The translations under genes and the position numbers were made by a program. The notes below the pieces were generated by a model. That model was not told where the DNA came from. It saw only the letters and a list, made by a program, of their open reading frames with translations, and ran no database searches. A stretch of 64,000 nt of DNA from Streptomyces sp. MUM 178J (GTDB lineage: Bacteria; Actinomycetota; Actinomycetes; Streptomycetales; Streptomycetaceae). The stretch lies in NCBI RefSeq assembly GCF_022414575.1, contig NZ_JADWYQ010000026.1:1-64000 (forward strand), in the 5' to 3' direction. Positions 53,387 through 60,574 of this stretch are shown piece after piece (position 1 is the first letter of the stretch; each line of letters opens with the position of its first letter).

Positions 53387-53432
53387 GAAGAGCCCTTCGA
53401 TAGGGTGTGGCTGCTGCCGTGAACGGCTCTTC
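53387..53432. promoter_or_regulatory. Inverted repeat in the NmrA/AraC divergent region
   Basis: GAAGAGCC (53387-53394) and GGCTCTTC (53425-53432) are perfect complements separated by 30 bp. They lie close to the NmrA start inside the 118-bp divergent region. Two spaced half-sites are compatible with AraC binding or looping. Confidence 0.45.
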
Positions 53433-53498
53433 CAGGCTCGCGTCGGCGGCTTCGGCCGAGCAATTAACAAACCGGGGCGGAGGTTGAAGGATCGTCCA

Positions 53499-54470
53499 AT
53501 GGACTCCACGGACAGCAAAGACGAGACCGACCTCGGCGACGACCTCCTCAGCGAACTGCTGAAACCGCTGCGGCTCACAGGGGTGTTCGACAGTCGCTGG
53601 CATGTGCGCGCACCCTGGGCCATCGAGGGCGACGCCGAGCAGAGCTGCGCCGTCCTCCACTACATCACCGAGGGCGGCTGCTGGATCACCGGCGAGGACC
53701 AGACCCCGATCGAACTGCAGACGGGCGACCTCGCCCTCTTCCCCACCGGCACCGCCCACCGGCTCTCCGACCTGCCCGAGCGGCACGGCGGCGTCGCGCT
53801 CGCCGCCGTCCTGCCCGAGCGGCAGCCGGGCACCTCGGGAGAGATCAGGATCGAGGGGACGGGGCCGGAGAGCCGCATCCTGTGCGCAGGACTGCACTAC
53901 GACGCCAGCGCCGCCACCGGGTTGTACAAGGCCCTCCCCTGGGCGCTGGTGCTGGACCGCTCCCAGGTCGACAAGGAGCCACTGCTGCGGGACACCCTGC
54001 GGCTGCTGGCCGCCACCGACCGGCCCACCGGACCGGGCGACCGGCTGATCACCCTGCGCACCTTCGAGATGGCGCTGGTGCTGGCGCTCCGCCCGCTGCT
54101 GCGTGAACTGGCCGAAAACCCCTCCTCGCTGCCCGTGCTCGCCAACCCCGGCATCAGCAAGGCGATGGTCATCATCGCCACCCGTTTCGCCGAGCCCTGG
54201 ACGATCGAGTCGCTGGCCCGCGAGGTCGGGATGTCGCGGTCGGCGTTCACCGCAGCGTTCCGCGAGCTGGTGGGGGAAGCGCCGGCCCGGCACCTGACCG
54301 GGCGGCGGATGCAGGAGGCGGCCCGGCTGCTCGGCGAGACCTGTCTGCCGCAGTCGGCCGTGCCGGAGCGGGTGGGCTACCAGAGCGCCGTGGGCTTCCA
54401 TCTCGCGTTCCGCAAGTGGTTCGGGATGACGCCCGGCGAGTACCGCTCGCAGAGCCTCAGCGCGGCATGA
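53499..54470 (+). CDS. AraC-family regulator with cupin sensor domain
   Basis: This 323-residue protein has an N-terminal cupin (about 35-100; YITEGGCWITGEDQTPIELQ, GDLALFPTGTAHRLSD) of the AraC_binding_2/6 type. The C-terminal pair of HTH motifs is at 225-315 (WTIESLAREVGMSRSAFTAA; SAVPERVGYQSAVGFHLAFR), followed by KWFGMTPGEYR. It probably senses a small aromatic or similar ligand and controls the divergent NmrA gene and possibly the hpaB-prnB operon 157 bp downstream on its own strand. The ATG at 53499 has AAGG 8 bp upstream. Confidence 0.88.
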   Translation: MDSTDSKDETDLGDDLLSELLKPLRLTGVFDSRWHVRAPWAIEGDAEQSCAVLHYITEGGCWITGEDQTPIELQTGDLALFPTGTAHRLSDLPERHGGVALAAVLPERQPGTSGEIRIEGTGPESRILCAGLHYDASAATGLYKALPWALVLDRSQVDKEPLLRDTLRLLAATDRPTGPGDRLITLRTFEMALVLALRPLLRELAENPSSLPVLANPGISKAMVIIATRFAEPWTIESLAREVGMSRSAFTAAFRELVGEAPARHLTGRRMQEAARLLGETCLPQSAVPERVGYQSAVGFHLAFRKWFGMTPGEYRSQSLSAA

Positions 54471-54626
54471 CCGAGCAGCGGACTGGCCGGTTCTTAATCA
54501 CCGGTGGACGGTCGTTCATTGCCTCGTGTCATGGCCGGAAGACAGGCTCGGCATCAGCCGGGAGCCAGTGTCACCGGGGCCGCGGCGGCCTCGGGGGGCC
54601 ATGGAGAACTGAGAGAGGGAGGCACG

Positions 54627-56108
54627 TTGACCAGGTCTGGTCAGGAGTACCTCGAATCGCTGCGTGACGGGCGCGAGGTGTGGCTCGACGGCGAACGCGT
54701 CAAGGACGTCACCCGCCATGCCGCGTTCCGCAACACCGCGGCGTCCATCGCCCGCCTGTACGACCTGGCGCACTCCTCCGGGCACCGGGCGCGGCTCACC
54801 TCGGACGGGGAGCACCGGGCCTTCGCCGTGCCCCGCTCGTACGAGGATCTCGTCGCCCGGCGCGAGGCGTACAAGGTGTGGGCGGAGGCGAGCTTCGGCT
54901 TCCTGGGGCGCACGCCCGACTACATGGCGGGCGGCGCGGCGGGCTTCGCGGCCGCGCCCGCGGTGTTCACGACCGACTCCTTCGACGGTGCGGACAACGC
55001 CCTGGCGTACTGGCGGCGGCTTGCCGAGGGCGACCTGTACGCGACCTTCACCCTGGCCAATCCGCAGATCGACCGGACCAGGCCGGCCTCCGAGCAGGAG
55101 GAGGACGACCTGGTGGTGCGGGCGGTCGCCGAGAAGGACGGCGGGGTCGTCGTCCGCGGCGCGAAGATGATCGGCACGGCCTCGGTCTTCGGCAACGAGG
55201 TCGTCGTCGGCACGATAGAGCCCCTGGCGCCGCAGGACGTCGAACACGCGCTGTGCTTCTCGCTGCCCCTCGACGCCCCGGGGCTGAAGCTGCTGTCGCG
55301 CACCTCGTACGAGGCGCAGGCGCGCAGCGTCTACGACAACCCGCTGTCGTCGCGCTTCGACGAGAACGACGCGCTGATCGTGTGCGACGACGTCTTCGTG
55401 CCATGGGAGCGGATGCTGACGTACCGGAACGTCGACACCACCTTCCGGATGTGGTGGCGGACGCCCGCGTACGTCAACTTCGTCCATCAGGCGGCCACCC
55501 GCTTCTGGACCAAGCTGGAGTTCCTCACCGGGATCGCGATCCTGCTGACGAAGGCGAACAACACCCACCGGCTGCCGCAGGTGACGCAGGCCGTCGGACG
55601 GCTGATGGGGAAGGTCGCACAGGCCAAGGCCTTCGTGCTGGCCGCCGAGGCGTCGTACGAACAGGTGGACGGCGGGGACGGCGGTGCCGGCGGGGTGATG
55701 CCGGGCAAGGAGATCTCCTTCGCCCAGCGCATCATGGCCGGAGAGCTCTACCCGCAGGCCGTCCAGGAGATCAGGACGCTGGCGGGCGGGGGACTCATCC
55801 AGCTCCCCGCCTCCGGCGAGGACCTGCTCCACCCGGAGCTCGGCCCGCTGGTGCGCAAGTACATCCGCTCGCCCGGCCACCCGGCGGAGGACCGCGTCAA
55901 ACTGCTCAAACTGGCCTGGGACGCGCTGGGTTCGGAGTTCGCAGGCCGTCACGAACAGTACGAGCGCTTCTACCACGGCGCGCCGCACGTCTATCTGATG
56001 CAGCAGGCGTGGGAGGGGGACACCGCCGCATGCGAGGAACTGGCCCGCTCCTGCCTCGACGGCTACGGTCTGACGGGCCGCGCGGCCGGCGAGGACGCGG
56101 CCCGGTGA
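54627..56108 (+). CDS. HpaB/PvcC-type flavin-dependent monooxygenase
   Basis: This 493-residue protein belongs to the 4-hydroxyphenylacetate 3-hydroxylase family (acyl-CoA-dehydrogenase fold), which uses free FADH2 to ortho-hydroxylate phenols. The N-terminal half contains YDLAHSSGHRARLTSDGEHR and the flavin region TFTLANPQIDRTRPASEQEE. The middle has DALIVCDDVFVPWERMLTYR, and the C-terminal helical domain has RLPQVTQAVGRLMGKVAQAK and GGLIQLPASGEDLLHPELGP. The start is a TTG with GGGAGG 4 bp upstream. No reductase (HpaC) is nearby, so FADH2 must come from elsewhere. It opens a four-gene run and is coupled to the MFS gene (GTGA). A catechol-forming step on an aromatic amino acid or derivative is a plausible but unproven role. 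Confidence 0.9.
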   Translation: MTRSGQEYLESLRDGREVWLDGERVKDVTRHAAFRNTAASIARLYDLAHSSGHRARLTSDGEHRAFAVPRSYEDLVARREAYKVWAEASFGFLGRTPDYMAGGAAGFAAAPAVFTTDSFDGADNALAYWRRLAEGDLYATFTLANPQIDRTRPASEQEEDDLVVRAVAEKDGGVVVRGAKMIGTASVFGNEVVVGTIEPLAPQDVEHALCFSLPLDAPGLKLLSRTSYEAQARSVYDNPLSSRFDENDALIVCDDVFVPWERMLTYRNVDTTFRMWWRTPAYVNFVHQAATRFWTKLEFLTGIAILLTKANNTHRLPQVTQAVGRLMGKVAQAKAFVLAAEASYEQVDGGDGGAGGVMPGKEISFAQRIMAGELYPQAVQEIRTLAGGGLIQLPASGEDLLHPELGPLVRKYIRSPGHPAEDRVKLLKLAWDALGSEFAGRHEQYERFYHGAPHVYLMQQAWEGDTAACEELARSCLDGYGLTGRAAGEDAAR

Positions 56109-57808
56109 CGGGCCGTCAGAAAGCTGCGGGCCGGTCCCGGTCGGGCGACCCGGCGGGGTCCCCCATCCGGACGGGCGCCGCTCGTGCGGGGACCTCCGGG
56201 ACGGGCAGGCCGGCCACGGCGGCCGAGGACGCCCCGGCCACGGCGTCCGCCGAGGACGGGGCCACCCCGCCCGGGGAGCGGCACGGTACACGCCCGCGCG
56301 GGCCCGACGCACTCCGGCGGCCCGCCGTCGCGCTCGCCCTGCTGGCCGCCACCCAGCTGTTGATGATCATGGATACGGCCCTTGTCAATGTCGCGCTGCC
56401 GTCCATCGGCCGGGACCTCGGGTCCGGTTCGGCCGGGCTGTCGTGGGTCGCCAACGGTTATCTCATCACCTTCGGGGGGCTGCTGCTTCTCGGGGGGCGC
56501 ACCGCCGATCTGTTCGGACGGCGCCGGGTGTATCTCGCCGGGCTGGGCCTGCTCGCCGCGGCCTCCGCGGCCGGCGCCGTCGCCGGCTCCTCCGCCCAGC
56601 TCATCGCGGCGCGCACGGCGCAGGGCGTGGGGGCGGCCCTCGCCGCGGCCGCCGCCTTCGCGGTGCTGCTCGGGCTGTTCCCGGACGGCCCCGCCCGGCA
56701 CCGGGCGCTCGGCGTCTTCGCCGCCATGGGCGGACTGGGCGGGGTCCTCGGCACCGTACTGGGCGGAGTGCTCACCGACCTCCTCGGCTGGCGCTCCACC
56801 TTCTGGCTCAACGTGTTGGTCGCCGCAGCGCTCGGGCTGCTCGCACTGCGCGTTCTCGACGCCGGGACGCCCGACGCACGACCCGGCTTCGACCTGGCGG
56901 GGGCGCTCGGCGCCACCTCGGGCCTGGGGCTGGTCGCCTACGCCCTGGTCGGCGCGGGCGAGGCCGGCTGGACCGGCGTCCGCACCCTCGCCGCGGGCAC
57001 GGCCGGCCTCGGGCTCCTCGCCGCCTTCGCCCTCTGGGAGCGCCGCACCGCGCACCCCCTCGTGCCGCCCGGCGTGCTGCGCCGGCCCGCCCTGCGCCGC
57101 GCCAACGTGCTGAGCGCACTGGCGCAGATGGCGCTGTTCCCGATGTTCTTCCTCGTCAGCCTGTATCTGCAGAGCGTCCTCGAACACTCGCCGCTGACCG
57201 GCGGACTGGGCCTGCTGCCGCTCTCCCTCGTGGTCGTGGCCCTCGCGCCGCAGACCGGCCGGCTCATAGGCCGCCTCGGGCTGCGTACGACCATGGCGGC
57301 GGGGTTCGCGCTGCTGCTCGGCGGCATGGTCTGGCTGGCCCTGTCGCTGTCCGCCGACGGGACGTTCGCCACCGCCGTACTCGCCCCGAGCCTCGTCCTG
57401 GGCGCGGCCCTGCCCCTGGTCATGGTCACCACCAATGTCGCGGCGACCGCCGAAGCCGCGCCCGAGGAGACCGGACTCGCCTCCGGGCTGATCAACACCA
57501 GCCAGCAGTTCGGCTCGGTGCTCGGACTCGCCGTCCTCGTCGCCGTCGCCACCGGGGGCCTCGGACCGGAGGCGGCCGACGCCGCCCGGACCGCGGGCTT
57601 CCGCGCCGCGCTCCTGGTCGGCGCGGGCTTCGCGGCCCTCGCAGTCCTCCTGTCGCTGCGGCTGCGGCTCCCTGCGCCGCCGCCCGCCCCCGCATCCACG
57701 TCCGCGCCGGAGTCGCCGCACACGGCCCCCGCATCCACGTCCGCGCCGGAGTCGCCGCACACGGCCCCCGCGCCGGACACCGACAGGGTCGGCGGCGCCG
57801 TGGAGTGA
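56105..57808 (+). CDS. DHA2-family MFS transporter (14 TM)
   Basis: About 567 residues from a GTG that overlaps the hpaB-like stop. An Ala/Gly/Thr-rich cytoplasmic extension (about 1-70) precedes 14 predicted helices. The drug/proton antiporter motifs are MDTALVNVALPSIGRDLG (helix 1), GGRTADLFGRRRVYLAGLG (motif A) and FAAMGGLGGVLGTVLGGVL (motif C), which marks efflux. It probably exports the product or a toxic intermediate of the neighbouring oxygenases. The C-terminus ends in a duplicated 13-residue segment (PASTSAPESPHTA) from a 39-bp tandem repeat. Confidence 0.92.
   Translation: MTGRQKAAGRSRSGDPAGSPIRTGAARAGTSGTGRPATAAEDAPATASAEDGATPPGERHGTRPRGPDALRRPAVALALLAATQLLMIMDTALVNVALPSIGRDLGSGSAGLSWVANGYLITFGGLLLLGGRTADLFGRRRVYLAGLGLLAAASAAGAVAGSSAQLIAARTAQGVGAALAAAAAFAVLLGLFPDGPARHRALGVFAAMGGLGGVLGTVLGGVLTDLLGWRSTFWLNVLVAAALGLLALRVLDAGTPDARPGFDLAGALGATSGLGLVAYALVGAGEAGWTGVRTLAAGTAGLGLLAAFALWERRTAHPLVPPGVLRRPALRRANVLSALAQMALFPMFFLVSLYLQSVLEHSPLTGGLGLLPLSLVVVALAPQTGRLIGRLGLRTTMAAGFALLLGGMVWLALSLSADGTFATAVLAPSLVLGAALPLVMVTTNVAATAEAAPEETGLASGLINTSQQFGSVLGLAVLVAVATGGLGPEAADAARTAGFRAALLVGAGFAALAVLLSLRLRLPAPPPAPASTSAPESPHTAPASTSAPESPHTAPAPDTDRVGGAVE
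57691..57768. repeat. Two perfect 39-bp tandem units
   Basis: 57691-57729 and 57730-57768 are identical. They lie in frame near the 3' end of the MFS gene and add a Pro/Ser/Ala-rich tail. Confidence 0.95.
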
Positions 57809-57872
57809 CACGACGGCGCGCATCCCGCCTGCCGACCGACCCGAACCGACCCGCCCGAGGGGGGCACCCACC

Positions 57873-58994
57873 GTGACGCTGTACGACCTGGCCGCGCCCG
57901 GTCTCGATCTGCGCGACGAACCGCGCTACCGCATCGCAGAGATACGCGCCGCCGATCCGCTCGCCGCCGACCCGGTCCTCGCCGCCGTCCCCGCCATGAA
58001 CGCCGACGCCGACGTGCCCGCGCTCACCGTCGCCCTGCGCGCCCTGGCGCCGACGCCCGAACGGGCAGCCGCCCTCGGGGTCGTCGACGCGCTCGCCGCC
58101 ATGCGGGACCTCGGCATCCTCCTCGGCTCGCTCAAACGGCACGGCGTGCAGCCGGTCGCCGCGGTGCCCGAAGTGCTGCCCGTCCTCGAAGAACTGGGGC
58201 GGCGCACCGACATGGTGCCGCGCGACACCGTCCACCACTACACCGCGTGGAACCCGCTCGGCCGCCGACAGCGGATGTACACCGGGGACCCCATGGAAGG
58301 CAATCTCCAGGACGCCGTCCGCATGGTCTTCCCCAGCCTCGTCGCGGCGCTCGGCAGCTGCGCGGAACTGGCCCGCCGCGAACCGTACGAAGCCGGCTTC
58401 GCCCACACCCTCGACCGCATCGCGCAGCAGGTGAAGTCCATGGTCGAAGCCATCGACTTCACCATCGCCCAGGTCTCACCGGTCTTCTTCGCCCGGGAGA
58501 TGCGCTCCTACTTCGAGGAGATCGACGTCGCGGGCAGCGACTACCTGGGCCCCGCCGCCGCCCAGGTGCCGCTCTGGCTGGTCGATCTGACGCTCTGGCA
58601 GTGCGACCGCGGCAACGCCGAGTACAACGCCTTCCTCGACGACTCGGTGAGGTACAGCCTCCCCTCCTGGCGCGCCCACTACCAAGCGCACAAGGGCGGC
58701 GTCTCCGCCGTCTCCAAGCTCTCCGCCGCCCTCAGCTGGGAGTCCGCCAACAGGCTGCCGCCGCGACTGGCGGCCTCAGCCGTCTCCCTGGCCCGCGTGC
58801 TGCGCATCCTCAAGACCTTCCGCGCCCGCCACATCACCATCGCCCGCAAGGCGTACGCCGACGAAGTGCGGCTGTACGACGCGGGCAGCGGCGGAGCGCC
58901 CATCGAGCTGCTGCGCTCGGTGCTCGACCTGACCCGGGACAACGAGACCCTGGTGCGCCGGTCCGCGCCGGTCCCCAGGCCCCGCGCCGCGTGA
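57873..58994 (+). CDS. PrnB-family heme-dependent aromatic oxygenase
   Basis: This 373-residue protein closely follows the plan of PrnB (monodechloroaminopyrrolnitrin synthase, DUF1864), a heme enzyme related to tryptophan 2,3-dioxygenase. Matching blocks: AAMRDLGILLGSLKRHGVQP (75-94), YTAWNPLGRRQRMYTGDPME (123-142), FFAREMRSYFEEIDVAGSDY (205-224), and LKTFRARHITIARKAY, where His320 corresponds to the axial heme ligand. The superfamily oxidises the indole or phenol of Trp or Tyr derivatives. The GTG has GAGGGGGG upstream. There is no PrnA halogenase, PrnC or PrnD nearby, so this is not a pyrrolnitrin cluster. Its partners are a flavin hydroxylase, an exporter and a PhzS-like enzyme. Confidence 0.86.
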   Translation: MTLYDLAAPGLDLRDEPRYRIAEIRAADPLAADPVLAAVPAMNADADVPALTVALRALAPTPERAAALGVVDALAAMRDLGILLGSLKRHGVQPVAAVPEVLPVLEELGRRTDMVPRDTVHHYTAWNPLGRRQRMYTGDPMEGNLQDAVRMVFPSLVAALGSCAELARREPYEAGFAHTLDRIAQQVKSMVEAIDFTIAQVSPVFFAREMRSYFEEIDVAGSDYLGPAAAQVPLWLVDLTLWQCDRGNAEYNAFLDDSVRYSLPSWRAHYQAHKGGVSAVSKLSAALSWESANRLPPRLAASAVSLARVLRILKTFRARHITIARKAYADEVRLYDAGSGGAPIELLRSVLDLTRDNETLVRRSAPVPRPRAA

Positions 58995-59062
58995 CCGAGC
59001 CGCTCCCCGGCGCGGCCGCCCGGCCGTGCCGCTCGCATGACCGTCCAGGAGGTCCGACCCCC

Positions 59063-60397
59063 ATGCCCCAGATCCTCATCGCCGGCGGCGGCATCGCCGG
59101 GCTCACCGCGGCGCTGTCCCTGCACGCCGCCGGATTCGAGCGGATCACCGTCGTCGAGGCCGTCCGGGAGAACCTGCCCGTCGGCGCGGGGCTGAACATC
59201 ATGCCCAACGCGGTGCGCGAACTCGATGCGCTCGGCCTGCTCGACCCCCTCGAAGAGCGCGCCGTACGCACCCGGGAGCTGCGCTACTACCATCGCAGCG
59301 GCGCCCTCATCTCGCGTGAGGCACGCGGTCTGGACGCCGGGTACCACTGGCCGCAGCTGTCCGTGGCCCGCGCCGAACTGCAGAGCGTGCTCGCCGAGGC
59401 CGTCGTCCGGCGGCTCGGCCGCGCCGCACTGGTTCCGGGTGTCCGCGTCACCGGCGTCGACACACTCCCGGACGGCGGGGCGCGCGTTCAGCTGGAGCAC
59501 CGGGACGGCGAGCAGCGCGCCCGGACCTGCCTGGAGCCGGACGTCCTGGTCGGCGCCGACGGCATCCGCTCGGCGGTGCGCGCCGCGCTCAATCCGCGCG
59601 AGGGGGCCCCGCCGTGGAACGGCATGCTCGTCTGGCGCGGGGTCTCCCGCATGCCCGCCGCCGCGGCGGGCGAATTCATGTTCATCGCGGGCGACGACCG
59701 GCAGAAGGCGGTGGTCTACCCGATGACCGAGCCGGACCCGATGACGGGCGACACGCTGGTCAACTGGGCCCTCGCCATCCCGGCCGACGACGTGCCCGAG
59801 GCGCGCGCAGCACACGCTACGCGCGGAGAACGCGGAGACGACAGAGCCTACGCGTACGGGGACTGGAACCGGCCCGTCCCCGTAGCGCAGATCCTGCCCT
59901 ACTACGAGGGATGGGAGTTCGGCGGCGTCAGCGTCCCCGAGGTCCTCAAGGCGGCCGACGCGGCGTACGAGTATCCGATGGTCGACCGCGAACCGCTGGA
60001 GCGCTGGACCCTGGGCCGCACCACCCTGATCGGCGACGCGGCGCACGCCATGTACCCGATCGGCTCCAACGGCGCGACCCAGTCCATCGTCGACGGCCGC
60101 GCCCTGGGGTACGCCATGGCCCTCAACCCCGACCCGGCCGTCGCCCTCGCCCTGTACGAGGCCGACCGCAGGCCCGCGACGGCCGAACTGCAACGGGCGA
60201 ACCGGCGGCTGGGGCCCGAGGTCGTCATCAACCTCGCCCACGAGCGCGCACCCGGTGGCTTCGCCGACGTCCACGATGTGATCCCGCCCGACGAGCTGGC
60301 CCGGATCGCCGCCCGCTACGCGGCGACCGGGGCCTTCGACCCGCAGACCGTCAACCAGGGCTCGCCCTACCGCCTCACGCCGCGTTCGCTGCCCTGA
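59063..60397 (+). CDS. PhzS-like FAD-dependent aromatic hydroxylase
   Basis: This 444-residue class A flavoprotein monooxygenase has all key motifs: GGGIAGLTAALSLHAAGFER (8-27, FAD ADP-binding loop), DVLVGADGIRSAVR (DG motif) and TLIGDAAHAMYPIGSNGATQ (GD motif). The details follow PhzS, the phenazine hydroxylase that uses NADH: LPVGAGLNIMPNAVRELDAL, LRYYHRSGALISREARGLDA, ARAELQSVLAEAVVRRLG, MLVWRGVSRM, LVNWALAIP and YEYPMVDREPLERW. No phenazine core genes are in the window, so the substrate is probably another aromatic acid. Decarboxylative hydroxylation, as in PhzS, is possible. It is 69 bp after the PrnB-like gene, with AGGAGG 7 bp from the ATG. Confidence 0.92.
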   Translation: MPQILIAGGGIAGLTAALSLHAAGFERITVVEAVRENLPVGAGLNIMPNAVRELDALGLLDPLEERAVRTRELRYYHRSGALISREARGLDAGYHWPQLSVARAELQSVLAEAVVRRLGRAALVPGVRVTGVDTLPDGGARVQLEHRDGEQRARTCLEPDVLVGADGIRSAVRAALNPREGAPPWNGMLVWRGVSRMPAAAAGEFMFIAGDDRQKAVVYPMTEPDPMTGDTLVNWALAIPADDVPEARAAHATRGERGDDRAYAYGDWNRPVPVAQILPYYEGWEFGGVSVPEVLKAADAAYEYPMVDREPLERWTLGRTTLIGDAAHAMYPIGSNGATQSIVDGRALGYAMALNPDPAVALALYEADRRPATAELQRANRRLGPEVVINLAHERAPGGFADVHDVIPPDELARIAARYAATGAFDPQTVNQGSPYRLTPRSLP

Positions 60398-60574
60398 CCA
60401 CGCGTGGGGCGTGCGCTCCCCCTTGCGCTCCGTCCCGCGCTCCCCATGATGCGCCGGGCGTACGGCCGCGCGCCGTGGTTGCCGGGGTCAGGTGCCATTA
60501 CCGTCGGGTGACGGCGAGACGCACACCGCCGTGCGTCCACTCGGATGCGTACCTCCCCTGCGAAGGTGGAACCC

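Noticed and set aside
52191..54401. Long minus-strand frame across the NmrA and AraC genes
   Set aside because: Runs out of frame through one real gene and antisense to another; no domain seen.
54627..60397. Oxygenase cluster considered as a pyrrolnitrin, pyocyanin or 4-hydroxyphenylacetate catabolic locus
   Set aside because: PrnA/C/D, phenazine core genes, HpaC reductase and ring-cleavage genes are all absent.
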